From Rhizobacter sp. Root1221 (GTDB taxonomy: Bacteria; Pseudomonadota; Gammaproteobacteria; Burkholderiales; Burkholderiaceae_C): a DNA stretch of 64,000 nt. Location of the stretch: contig NZ_LMDI01000001.1 in NCBI RefSeq assembly GCF_001425785.1, forward strand, positions 62,001 to 126,000. Direction: 5' to 3'. Shown here piece by piece: positions 8,285-16,884 of this stretch. The notes below the pieces were generated by a model that did no database searches, was not told where the DNA came from, and saw only the letters and a program-made list of their open reading frames with translations. Position numbers and translations under genes: made by a program. Position 1 is the stretch's first letter; every line of letters starts with the position of its first letter.

Positions 8285-9895
8285 ATGCTCCTCCAGTTCA
8301 GCCACAAGCGTCTTCGAGATCGTGCCCTGTTCGAGCGGTGGGATCAGCTCGACAGTCGACTCTTCGATCGGATACCGCGGGAGCGGTTGCACGAAGCGCA
8401 AGCGCAACTGCTGGGTCACATCGTCTTGCCGGGGGATCCCGAATATGACGAAGACCGTAAGCTGTTCAACCCTGTGTTCGATTCGTATCCCGACCTCATC
8501 GTGTATTGCGCCGTTGACGGCGACATCGCGATCGCGCTGCGACTGGCCCAGGATTCGACGGTACCGTTCACGGTGCGTTCCGGAGGCCACTGCACGGCAG
8601 GCTTCTCCGCTGGACGGGGCCTCCTGATCGACGTGAGCAACCTCGACGATGTGTGCATTGACGCCAATGCGCGCGTTGCAACCGTTGGTACCGGCTGCAC
8701 CTTCGCGAAGCTCAACTCCGCACTTGCGCACTACGATCTACACGTTCCCGGGGGTGAATGCCCGGACGTCTGCATCGGCGGCTACGTTCAGGGTGGGGGT
8801 TACGGCTTCACATCTGTCACCTTCGGTATGAACTGCGACAACGTGATCGACATGCGGGTGATGCTTGCCGATGGCCGTATCGTCGTGGCAAGCAAGACCC
8901 TCAACGCCGATCTATGGTGGGCGATGCGCGGCGGTACCGGCGGCAACTTCGGCGTCCTTCTGACGGTTCGCTACCGCTTGCGGCTGTTGGGCGATGTGTT
9001 CGGATGGGCACTGATATGGCCATTGCAGACAGACCATGATTTCGAGAATGCGACCGGCGCGTTGATGGCGCTGCAGTCGGGGTACATGCTGGACAAGCTT
9101 CGCCAGGCCCTGAACATCCAGGTCTCGCTATGCTGGCAGCCGGGCATCGGGCTGGAGACGATACATGCTGCGCGACCTTTCCTGATGGTGCGCGGACTCT
9201 ATGTCGGGACACAGGCGGACGGAGAAAAGGCGATCCAGCCACTTTGCGAGTTGCCCGGGGCGATCACGCAGTGGACTCGAATGGACAGTTTCAACGATCT
9301 CAACGTCCGTCTCCTTGATTACCCGTTCAGCATGCCGTGGTTTGGGGCAGAACAAGCGACGATGCCCTGTGAAGACAAGGCGTCGCGCTATGTGACGCGG
9401 GCGCTTGACGAACGCGAATGGCGAGGGTTGCTTGACTACTTTGTCTCATCGCCTAATCCCTATTCATACTTTTACATGGAATTCTACGGAGGCGCTATCA
9501 ATTCGCCGGCGGAATACGACAATGCGTTCGTCCACCGTCGGGCGGCCTTCAACGCGGTGCTCGACGTGCTCTGGTTCAACGAGGGCGAGCGCGAACCCTG
9601 CGAGCGCTTCCTCAACGGCTGGATCGAGTACATGGCGCCGATGTGGAACGGCGAGATCTACCAAAACTATCCGCGCTTGGGACAGTCAGACTATGGCGCC
9701 TGCTATTGGGGGGAAGCGCAAGGTAGTCTGGACCGGGTAAAGCGGAAGTACGATCCTCAAGCGGCCTTCACGTTCGCGCAACAGGTATGTCCGCCGTTAT
9801 CGTCGCCTCACGGCCCAGTGATCCCGGGGCCGTCGTGGTTGCCGCAGGCGATCGAGCAGCCAATCGACTATGGGCAATCTGCCGTGAACCGCTGA
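8285..9895 (+). CDS. FAD-linked oxidase, berberine-bridge (BBE)/GOOX type with bicovalent flavin site
   Basis: The protein is 536 aa when started at ATG 8285; an upstream extension to 8195 has no family-like sequence. The N-terminal half is the PP-loop FAD-binding domain. The RSGGHCTAGF motif carries H102, the histidine that binds the flavin 8-alpha position. GGECPDVCIGGYVQGGGYG carries C159, the expected 6-S-cysteinyl attachment, so both covalent links are probably present. The C-terminus holds the BBE motif region (IYQNYPRLGQSDYGACYWGE, residues about 455-480). Such enzymes oxidise sugars or secondary metabolites with O2. No signal peptide is evident. It lies next to a two-component system and near a transporter gene. 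Confidence 0.9.
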   Translation: MLLQFSHKRLRDRALFERWDQLDSRLFDRIPRERLHEAQAQLLGHIVLPGDPEYDEDRKLFNPVFDSYPDLIVYCAVDGDIAIALRLAQDSTVPFTVRSGGHCTAGFSAGRGLLIDVSNLDDVCIDANARVATVGTGCTFAKLNSALAHYDLHVPGGECPDVCIGGYVQGGGYGFTSVTFGMNCDNVIDMRVMLADGRIVVASKTLNADLWWAMRGGTGGNFGVLLTVRYRLRLLGDVFGWALIWPLQTDHDFENATGALMALQSGYMLDKLRQALNIQVSLCWQPGIGLETIHAARPFLMVRGLYVGTQADGEKAIQPLCELPGAITQWTRMDSFNDLNVRLLDYPFSMPWFGAEQATMPCEDKASRYVTRALDEREWRGLLDYFVSSPNPYSYFYMEFYGGAINSPAEYDNAFVHRRAAFNAVLDVLWFNEGEREPCERFLNGWIEYMAPMWNGEIYQNYPRLGQSDYGACYWGEAQGSLDRVKRKYDPQAAFTFAQQVCPPLSSPHGPVIPGPSWLPQAIEQPIDYGQSAVNR

Positions 9896-10270
9896 GCGGG
9901 CGACTCCTGCGCCGAGCGACCTGAATCCACACGGCCGCGGATTGACGATTCCGGCGATTCATGGAACGGATAGCCGCTCTTGGAATTCGCCGGTTGACGA
10001 GTAGAGGTGGTCCGAATCCGGCAGGAATACGCATCTGGAATCTGTAGCACACGCTTCTCGCGCGATCCGAAGGACGTGGCAGCGCATGGTGGCCCAGTGC
10101 TCGACGCGCTCCTTCGACACGCCAGCCGGCGGATCGGTGTTCTCGGTTGGCTCGATCACGTCCTGCAGCAGCTTGTCGCACAGCTATCGCAACGACATAT
10201 CGACCCTGTTGCGGAGCTACCTGCCGCGCGTGGCACGTGCGGATCGATCCACCCAACCGGAGCCCAGCCC
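9896..10270. other. intergenic region, no gene recognised
   Basis: The 375 bases between the oxidase and the transporter hold only short overlapping frames without ribosome binding sites or family-like sequence. The transporter frame itself is open upstream to 10007, but the extra residues do not resemble the family. I see no clear hairpin or repeat. Confidence 0.4.
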
Positions 10271-11542
10271 ATGACCGCCATTGCAGCGCCCATTGCATCC
10301 GAGCGGCAACGTCCCGCCAGCGCCATCGTGCCGATCTCGATCGGCAACGCGCTCGAGTGGTTCGACATAGTGATCTACGGCTTTTTCGCCGCGGTGATCT
10401 CCAAGTTGTTCTTTCCCACTGGCAACGAGACTGTCTCGTTGCTGATCACACTCGGCACCTTCGGCGTCACCTTCGTAATGCGGCCGGTCGGTGCCTTCGC
10501 GCTCGGCGCGTATGCCGATCGCGCCGGCCGCAAAAAGGCGCTGACACTGTCGATTGCGATGATGCTGCTCGGCACGCTAATGATCGCCGCGGTACCCACC
10601 TATGCGCAGATCGGCATTGCGGCGCCGATCATCGTCATCGCCGCTCGCCTAATCCAGGGCTTCGCGGCTGGCGGCGAGTTTGGCAGCGCGACCGCGTTGC
10701 TGGCCGAACAGGACGCACCTCGCCGTGGCTACTTCGCAAGCTGGCAGTTCGCGAGCCAGGGCCTGACGACGCTGCTGGCGGCGGGCTTCGGCTTCGGCAT
10801 CAACTACTTCCTGACTCCTGCGCAGTTGATGGCATGGGGCTGGCGCATCCCGTTCGTGTTCGGGCTCCTAATTGGTCCGGCGGGACTGTACATCCGACGC
10901 AACCTTGATGAGAGCGCCGAGTTCGTTCGCTCGGTTCCTGTGAAGGCACCGGTGCGTACGGCGCTGGTCGATGAGGGCGGCCGCGTGCTGACCGCGGTCG
11001 GTCTGATCGTGCTGGCGACGATCCTCGCCTACACAGGGCTTTTCATGCCGACGTTCGCGGTAAACCAGCTTGGCTTGCCGGCCTCGACAGCGTTCGTCGG
11101 CACCTTGGTGCTCGGTGTCGTTAAGTTCGCGTTGGTGCCGTGCTTCGGTGCCCTGTCGGACCGCCTGGGCCGGGTCCGGATCATGGCAGTGGCGGCAGTG
11201 ATCCACCTGGTGCTGGTCGTCCCTGCATTCGCGTTCCTGGTGCAGAACCCTTCCGCGTCGTCGCTGGTGCTGGTGCAGCTCGTGTTGGGTCTTGTTGCGA
11301 CAGCGTACTGGGGACCGCTCGCGGCCGCCATGTCGGACCTTTTCTCGTCCCGGACCCGCAGCACCGGTCTGTCGATCAGCTATAGCTGCGGTGTGGCGAT
11401 CTTCGGCGGCTTCGCCCCATTCATCAGCGCGTGGCTGATCGATGCTTCAGGCAGCAAGATCGCACCGGCGTACTACGTTCTGTTTGGTGCCGTCGTGAGC
11501 CTGCTCGCCCTTCGTTTCGCGCGCAAGTACGGGGTGCGCTAG
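10271..11542 (+). CDS. MFS transporter, metabolite:H+ symporter (MHS) type
   Basis: The protein is 423 aa from ATG 10271. It starts with a short polar tail followed by the MHS-family opening (SIGNALEWFDIVIYGFFA). The loop between helices 2 and 3 has the MFS signature GAYADRAGRKKAL, and helix 4-5 has RLIQGFAAGGEFGSATALL, as in proline/betaine, alpha-ketoglutarate and citrate carriers. About 12 hydrophobic segments are visible, with a second copy of the loop motif at FGALSDRLGRVRIM. It should import an organic acid or osmolyte with protons across the inner membrane; the substrate cannot be told. Confidence 0.92.
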   Translation: MTAIAAPIASERQRPASAIVPISIGNALEWFDIVIYGFFAAVISKLFFPTGNETVSLLITLGTFGVTFVMRPVGAFALGAYADRAGRKKALTLSIAMMLLGTLMIAAVPTYAQIGIAAPIIVIAARLIQGFAAGGEFGSATALLAEQDAPRRGYFASWQFASQGLTTLLAAGFGFGINYFLTPAQLMAWGWRIPFVFGLLIGPAGLYIRRNLDESAEFVRSVPVKAPVRTALVDEGGRVLTAVGLIVLATILAYTGLFMPTFAVNQLGLPASTAFVGTLVLGVVKFALVPCFGALSDRLGRVRIMAVAAVIHLVLVVPAFAFLVQNPSASSLVLVQLVLGLVATAYWGPLAAAMSDLFSSRTRSTGLSISYSCGVAIFGGFAPFISAWLIDASGSKIAPAYYVLFGAVVSLLALRFARKYGVR

Positions 11543-12055
11543 TGCAGTGTTCCACGCTTGTTGGCGCTGATGCCGATTGAGCCACCGCACCGACGTTCAA
11601 CTGCGCCGCCTGGCTGGGCAGAAAATCGACCTCCCGCGCGCGTTGTTGGGAGATTCGCCTCAGTCACCTGATCGCCGGCAGAGTCCACGAAAATGGCTCG
11701 GGATCGACGCCAACAGGTTGATCATCATCGCGCTCCTCGCCGAGACGGGTTTGGTGTCGGCGTCAACTCGGAAGGGGAACCGAGGGCAAAGAGTCTTCGC
11801 GCCCACTTGGCTCATTTGTTGGACAAAATTGCCTGAATCTCGGTATGTTCCGTGGCTACCGATGGCGGTCGCTGACGGGACGCAGTCTCACCGTCACCAG
11901 GGCGTCCCCCCTGCCGGAGCCGGGTCAACATTTGAGTTTGCGCTGTCGCGCATTGTGGTTATGGGCAAGAACGCCTCAGGCCGACCGGGGCAGGGCGCCC
12001 CGGCTCGGGTCTTGAAATGCATGTACCGGGATGGCACCTGCGAGATTCGCGGCTG
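11543..12055. other. intergenic region, no convincing gene
   Basis: A 160-codon plus-strand frame (11577-12059) crosses this stretch but has no ribosome binding site, no recognisable domain and an odd composition. I do not call it a gene. No repeats or hairpins stood out. Confidence 0.3.
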
Positions 12056-12214
12056 CTAGGTCGCCACTCGCTCCGGTGCAGCGAGCGTGATGCACGGCGC
12101 CAGGTAGTCCTGGGTGGCCGCGGTGTGCTCGGCACGCTGGTTCTTCACCATGTGCTCGAGTTTCAGGAGCAGCGCCTTCGCGTGCTCTTGAACTTCGTGC
12201 GTCGCGTCAGCCAT
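12056..12214 (-). CDS. small hypothetical protein, 52 aa, paralogue of the gene at 15461-15733
   Basis: The ATG at 12214 starts MADATHEVQEHAKALLL; a longer version from a TTG at 12268 is possible. The segment EHAKALLLKLEHMVKNQ resembles REHAEALLPKMEHVMCEKQ in the 90-aa protein downstream of the recombinase: the EHA, ALL, K and EH positions align, and both continue with a Glu/Thr/Tyr-rich stretch. That similarity between distant genes argues that both are real. The function is unknown and the product is a soluble helix. Confidence 0.45.
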   Translation of the reverse strand: MADATHEVQEHAKALLLKLEHMVKNQRAEHTAATQDYLAPCITLAAPERVAT

Positions 12215-12405
12215 CGACTCGCGCACCACGTTGACATGGTGGGCGAGAAGGGGGGATCGCAGCGTCAAGCTAGACCGTGTCGAGTGCTTCCGTCGTCATG
12301 GGCATGACTTGATCCTTGAAAACGATTCAGGGAACCCGATGCCCGACACTGCTGTCGTCCACGCGCGAGCGCAGCAGCGAACAGGAGTGGAAGAAGGGCA
12401 CCGAG

Positions 12406-12615
12406 ATGATTCGCCTTGGCAACAGCATCAGGCTCACCCGCCGGGAGGTCGAGCGCTTCACGAAGATCACTGGCTTCGAGCCGGTGAACGTGAGGACGCT
12501 CGACGACCTGGACAGGTACGTCCGGAAGTGCAAGGCCCATTACTGGGGCGAGTCCGAGGACACGCGCTTCCTGCACTTCCTCCTCGACGAGCAGAGGTCA
12601 CGCTGCCTTGCGTGA
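12406..12615 (+). CDS. small hypothetical protein, 69 aa
   Basis: The ATG at 12406 is preceded by GAAGAAGGG at a workable distance; an upstream ATG at 12316 would add 30 less likely residues. The product (MIRLGNSIRLTRREVERFTK...) is basic and helical, with a Tyr/Arg-rich middle (DLDRYVRKCKAHYWGE). It may be a small regulatory or DNA-binding protein, but no family is recognised. Its 3' end overlaps the end of the convergent gene by about 18 bases. Confidence 0.45.
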   Translation: MIRLGNSIRLTRREVERFTKITGFEPVNVRTLDDLDRYVRKCKAHYWGESEDTRFLHFLLDEQRSRCLA

Positions 12616-13098
12616 CGCCCTCGACGAGGTCTTCGCCGACACAGGGGCTGCAGCGACGGAGCTGAAGAGGTCGGTCAACGAGGTGAACTCGGGATCGTTC
12701 TTCAGCGCGCGAGTGCGTGCAGTTGCGGGCTCTTTCTTCGCGGGCGGCATGGAAGCCACGACGACGTCGCGGGTCGCGGCGAACGCCTTGGTCACCAGCC
12801 GCAGCGGCCCCATGACCACGAAGGTCAGGGCCGTGCGCACGAATGCACCGACGCGCTGGTTCCGCGCCTCGCTCGCCTTCTGCTCGCGCAGTGTGGTCTT
12901 GGCCCGGATGTACAGCGCCAGGTGGTTGCGCTTCGACTGCGCATCACCATCGAGCTGCTTGACCACTTCCTCGGCGGCGGAGGGTTGGTGGATGGCAGCG
13001 TACAGCTGGGACCATGCGCGATCCTCCTCGACGGAGCGGCGGCTCACCAGGTGAGCGATCGGCAGGGACGGCTGTCCTTGACTGACTTCTTCGGACAT
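12598..13098 (-). CDS. hypothetical protein, 166 aa
   Basis: The start at 13098 has a strong ribosome binding site (GAAGGAG about 6 bases upstream) and begins MSEEVSQGQPSLPIAHLVS. A helical first half (residues about 20-80, charged) is followed by a weakly hydrophobic stretch (VGAFVRTALTFVVMGPLRLV, about 85-104) that could be a single membrane-associated helix, and then a basic Ala/Ser/Lys-rich tail ending SSRASRKAA. No family is recognised. Confidence 0.6.
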   Translation of the reverse strand: MSEEVSQGQPSLPIAHLVSRRSVEEDRAWSQLYAAIHQPSAAEEVVKQLDGDAQSKRNHLALYIRAKTTLREQKASEARNQRVGAFVRTALTFVVMGPLRLVTKAFAATRDVVVASMPPAKKEPATARTRALKNDPEFTSLTDLFSSVAAAPVSAKTSSRASRKAA

Positions 13099-13342
13099 GG
13101 TCGGCTCCTTCTGTTGGCAGCAGGGGAGCCAATGCCCAGATGGGACAGTCGGTCCCCGCTGGGGTAGCATGGAAATCCGCTTCTCAGCGGCCCCCACATG
13201 AAAGCCTTCACGATGACTCGTTCCGGCACTTCTCTTCAGGCGATCAACGGAGGGCGCGAAGCGCTCGAGAGGGAGTACATGTGGGCGATCTTATTTGATC
13301 GATCCGACAAGCAAACCCTCGCAAGGCGCCTCGAACCTTCCG

Positions 13343-13558
13343 CTAACGACGCCCTGTCCGTCGTTGGGCCAGACTCGACCGAGCAAGCAGCTCTTCATCG
13401 ATCAGGCGAACGACTCGCATGACGTCTCCACGCACGGACCCGCGTCCGATGCGATGGCGCTCCAAGGCCTGAAGGAGTTCTTCCTTCTTCGCTTGTAGCT
13501 CTTCGGCGCTGCCTTCGTCGATCAGACGAAGCAGGCTCATCCACAGGTGCTTGTCCAT
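13343..13558 (-). CDS. small hypothetical protein, 71 aa
   Basis: The ATG at 13558 opens a charged helical protein (MDKHLWMSLLRLIDEGSAEEL...) ending in a run of basic residues. It begins only six bases after the stop of the 55-aa gene, which suggests co-transcription. No strong ribosome binding site is visible, so translational coupling is likely. No family is recognised. Confidence 0.5.
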   Translation of the reverse strand: MDKHLWMSLLRLIDEGSAEELQAKKEELLQALERHRIGRGSVRGDVMRVVRLIDEELLARSSLAQRRTGRR

Positions 13559-13564
13559 CGCATG

Positions 13565-13732
13565 TCAGGCGGCCAGTGGCGGGCTGAACGGGATGGCGCA
13601 CGTCGCGGCCGGCGAGGGCTTGGACGGTGCGAGCAGCGCAGGGAGCTTTCGGACGGGCACGGCGGTGAGCTGTGCACGGCCAGATCCGCCCAGAAGGCGG
13701 CACACGGCATGGGTTGTCGTGTTGGTCGACAT
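13565..13732 (-). CDS. small hypothetical protein, 55 aa
   Basis: The ATG at 13732 is preceded by a near-ideal ribosome binding site (AAAGGAG, 7 bases upstream), which is the main evidence. The product (MSTNTTTHAVCRLLGGSG...) is small, Ala/Pro/Ser-rich and without a known motif. It is the first gene of a likely two-gene unit with the 71-aa gene. Confidence 0.45.
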   Translation of the reverse strand: MSTNTTTHAVCRLLGGSGRAQLTAVPVRKLPALLAPSKPSPAATCAIPFSPPLAA

Positions 13733-14495
13733 GGTCGTTCTCCTTTGCGAATGCAAAAGGGGAACACCACGCCCCCGGTTGGAGAAACGATGTTCCCCAT
13801 TCCGGGTTGAGGCAGCACCGGACGGTGTGCCTGGATGGCGAAGAGACCCGTGCCGGAGCTCGGGTCTTTCGCACGCTTCAGGAGGGCCGAGAGGCCTTCC
13901 GAGGATGAACGGCCAGGCAGACGCAAGGCGCTGCACAAGCCGCATGGATGCGAACCACGCCGAAGAGGCGTTGTCCGGTCTCTTGCAGAGACATTCGTCG
14001 CTCGCGCGACATGGCCCCACGAGGTGGCCGATTCAAGTGCAGGTCACGACTGCGAACGCCAGTCCACGGGCGTGGGCTGGATCTCGAACGACAAGCCGAC
14101 GACGGCTTGCAACGAGAGCTGTGCCAGTACGAGCACTGACAGGAAGCATCTCCAGTCTGCCACTCTTGCGCAGCAGCCGGAAGGGGGTTGTCGCCGCTGT
14201 CCCCTGCACACTTTGTCGGCTGCAGCCCAATGTGCTGGGCCTCACTTTTTGAATGTGGTTGATCAGCCCGGATCCAGGCCCACAAGCAGAACCTCCTCGA
14301 GGAACTGCACCCCCTGCTCGGCGATGTCCTGGCGTGATAGAGGACGGCTCCAGAACGCCGGACCGGAATGACGCCGAACCGATACCTTTACAACGCAATA
14401 CTGGCTCTCCTCACAAGGATGGATGCGACGCGCTCTCGCAAACGATTAGATTGTCCACACGACGCGGCGTGCGTCGCTTCAACGCCGAGGTTCAC
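13733..14495. other. intergenic region with no supported gene
   Basis: Several overlapping frames exist on both strands, but none has a ribosome binding site with family-like sequence. The frame of the following membrane protein is open through the second half (from 14253), but those residues look untranslated (Pro/Arg-rich, no helix pattern). Confidence 0.35.
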
Positions 14496-15164
14496 GTGAA
14501 GATTCACGAACTGATCGAGCAAGTCCAGGTCTCGCTGCGAACCATGGGGAAATTCATTCCGATGGGTTGCCAGCTGATTGCCCAACCCAGCGCGTTCTTC
14601 TGGAACCGCTCACGCCACCAGGAGTCTCGCCAGCGAGAAGCGCTCGAAATCCTGGCGGTGACCGTCGTCTGCCTAGCCTGCCTGTACTACGGCGTCGTCG
14701 CGTCGATATTGCCGGTCAAGAGTTTGGATGTCTTCTTCCTGGCCACCTTGAGCTTCAACGTGGCCAACCTGTTCTGCATGTCGGCGATCTACGCGGCGCT
14801 GGCGAAGGTCTCCAATTGGTCGAGCTCCTTCCGGCTCCATCTGTGGAACGTGCTGTGCACGACACCGGTGCTGTGCATTGTTGCGTTGCTGACACCCGAC
14901 TACAGCGAGGCCTGGACGCGGCAGCTTGTGGCGGGCAAGGCGGTCGATCTGAGCACCCTGGCCAAGATCGAGATGGCGTTTATCGTCATCGGCTACTTGT
15001 GGGTCGCGCGCACGGTCTACGCATCTCTTCGCCACAACAACACCGGGTACGGCTGGTTCCGGGCCGCCAGCGTGGCGGTGGTGGGCTTCGCGGTGACGAT
15101 GAAATTCTTGGCCTTCCCGCTGACCTCAGGTTACGCCCGACTACTGCGCGTGCTGGTGGGCTGA
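14496..15164 (+). CDS. integral membrane protein, Yip1-like, about 222 aa
   Basis: The GTG at 14496 is the preferred start (VKIHELIEQVQVSLRTMGKF); the frame stays open upstream to 14253. The protein has about five hydrophobic segments: VTVVCLACLYYGVVASIL, FFLATLSFNVANLFCMSAIY, VLCTTPVLCIVALL, IEMAFIVIGYLWVA and VAVVGFAVTMKFLAFPL. The pattern of a polar N-terminus followed by five helices resembles Yip1/YIPF-type bacterial proteins, but this is a weak resemblance. The function is unknown. Confidence 0.6.
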   Translation: MKIHELIEQVQVSLRTMGKFIPMGCQLIAQPSAFFWNRSRHQESRQREALEILAVTVVCLACLYYGVVASILPVKSLDVFFLATLSFNVANLFCMSAIYAALAKVSNWSSSFRLHLWNVLCTTPVLCIVALLTPDYSEAWTRQLVAGKAVDLSTLAKIEMAFIVIGYLWVARTVYASLRHNNTGYGWFRAASVAVVGFAVTMKFLAFPLTSGYARLLRVLVG

Positions 15165-15460
15165 TCGAGGGGGACTGGACAAGCAGCTGGCAGAGCTGGA
15201 TCAGTTGTAGCGCACACCGCGGAGTCGGGACCGGTCAAACGCGGGCGGGAGGGAAGGCGATCCGCCGACTGATCCGGTTCCAGTTGCCTGCATCGGTGTG
15301 ACCGCCGCGCAACCAGCGCGGAGGCTGGCTGGCCGCGACGAAGCCACGGGCTCAGCCAGGCGACCGTGTGGCTAGCTCGATAGAGGAGTTCACGGCTATT
15401 TCGCTGACACAAGGCCATTGATCAGGCGCGTGAGCTGCCTCGGCTGGGTAGGTTCGGCCA

Positions 15461-15733
15461 TCATGCTGTCGTTACCTCCATCAGCACGCGCGCCGATGGG
15501 TAGTTCTCCGTCACCATCTCGCCTTGCTTCTCGCACATGACATGCTCCATCTTGGGGAGCAAGGCCTCCGCGTGTTCACGAGGCTTGGCAACCTGGGCCA
15601 CGGCCAGCCACCGCTTCGGGGTGCGATGGTGGACACGGATCGTCGGAACGAAGCGGCGGCTTATATCGGCTTCGATGACAACCAACCGGTTGCCATCAAG
15701 GCACGCGGATGCGAGTGCGGTCGCGGCGGTCAT
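15461..15733 (-). CDS. small hypothetical protein, 90 aa, translationally coupled to the recombinase
   Basis: The ATG at 15733 overlaps the TGA of the recombinase gene (ATGA), so the two are almost certainly one transcript. The protein has a beta-rich first half (NRLVVIEADISRRFVPTIRV) and a helical second half (REHAEALLPKMEHVMCEKQ) that matches the 52-aa protein at 12056-12214. The coupling suggests a role with the recombinase, for example as a directionality or accessory factor, but nothing in the sequence proves this. Confidence 0.6.
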   Translation of the reverse strand: MTAATALASACLDGNRLVVIEADISRRFVPTIRVHHRTPKRWLAVAQVAKPREHAEALLPKMEHVMCEKQGEMVTENYPSARVLMEVTTA

Positions 15734-16884
15734 GCTGCCACCTCCGACCCCGCCTGCTCAGCCGGGCCCACGTGCTCGGGCAACGCTGCTGCGCTCCCGA
15801 GGTAGCAGTTGGTGACCTGCAGGCGGCTGTGCCCCAGCAGATGCGCTGCTCTCTTCCGTGCCTCCTCATCGAGCGGTGGACGTTCGTTGGCGCCGCGCAC
15901 AGGCGAAGGGCCGCCCGATTCCTCACCGAACACGTCGTTGACCTTCTGGTGCCGCAAGCCGTGCGCCACCACGCCGAGTTCCTTCTTCGAGATCCCGAAC
16001 TTGCGAACCACGTAGTAGAAGCGGTGCTGCGCCTGCAGCGCGGTGTGGTCCGGATTGCCTACGAACTTGCCCGGGCGGACAAGCAGCTTCAGGCGTTCGA
16101 TGAGGGCGCGCTGTGATGCGGTTGCCAGCGGGATGTCGCGCGGGCGCCCGCCCTTTGTCCCGTGGCTGACCCGCACAAACGTCTCGCAGTCGGGGAAGGC
16201 CGCTGCATCCCGTTCGTTCGCTGCCTCGCGCGGGATCACTGCCTCATGCGGACGGAAGTGCCGGGCCTCCTTCGGCCTCACCGCGAACTCGGCGCACAGC
16301 TCGAGCTGGAGGCCCACCCACCGGTCGAACGCTGTCACCTCGGCCACCTTGGCGGCGATGTCGACGTTCTTGGCCGTCCAGCTCTTGTCCTCGACCGCGT
16401 TCTGCGATCGATGCGCCAGCGGCGAATCCTTGCCGACATAGAACTCCGGCTCGCGGACCATGCCGTGCTTGCCGAGCCAACCGGCGAAGGTTCGCAGGAA
16501 GCTGAGGTAGTTGTGCACCGTGGCGGTCGACAGCCCGCGGTCCTGCCATCGGCCGATCATGTGCTGGACGTGGCGACCAGCGAGCTGGCGCGGATCGAGG
16601 TTCTTGTACGGCGTGTGACGGCGCAGTTCCCGAAAGAACGACACCAGGAAGCGTTGTCGGTCTCCCTTGGTCTTGAACGAGATCAGCTTGCGCTTGGTGG
16701 CGTGCCCGTCGTTGTAAAGCTTGAGCAGCGCGCCGAGGACGCGGATGTAGTCCGTCTTCGGCCCCGGCGGATTGGCCGCCAGGTAGGTCTCGGGATCGTC
16801 GGGCGAGCCCCTTTGTTCGCGCCAAGCGTGAGTGGTGGTAGGCGGCAGGCCGGAGCCTGATCCGTGGGTGCGGGTCGATGACAT
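15730..16884 (-). CDS. tyrosine recombinase / integrase
   Basis: The protein is 384 aa from ATG 16884 (site TTGGAG upstream); the frame is open to 17190 but the added residues are not family-like. Residues about 40-150 form the SAM-like core-binding domain. The catalytic domain has R203 (CAEFAVRPKEARHF), H308 and R311 (HGLRHQ), H352 (LLGHSRLQVT) and the nucleophile Y361 (NCYLG). It should make and rejoin DNA strands through a 3'-phosphotyrosine link, as used for element integration, excision or dimer resolution. No att site was identified. The coupled 90-aa gene follows. Confidence 0.88.
   Translation of the reverse strand: MSSTRTHGSGSGLPPTTTHAWREQRGSPDDPETYLAANPPGPKTDYIRVLGALLKLYNDGHATKRKLISFKTKGDRQRFLVSFFRELRRHTPYKNLDPRQLAGRHVQHMIGRWQDRGLSTATVHNYLSFLRTFAGWLGKHGMVREPEFYVGKDSPLAHRSQNAVEDKSWTAKNVDIAAKVAEVTAFDRWVGLQLELCAEFAVRPKEARHFRPHEAVIPREAANERDAAAFPDCETFVRVSHGTKGGRPRDIPLATASQRALIERLKLLVRPGKFVGNPDHTALQAQHRFYYVVRKFGISKKELGVVAHGLRHQKVNDVFGEESGGPSPVRGANERPPLDEEARKRAAHLLGHSRLQVTNCYLGSAAALPEHVGPAEQAGSEVAA

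Noticed and set aside
11577-12059. 160-codon plus-strand frame after the MFS transporter
   Set aside because: No ribosome binding site, no domain and mixed composition; kept only as a note for the intergenic region.
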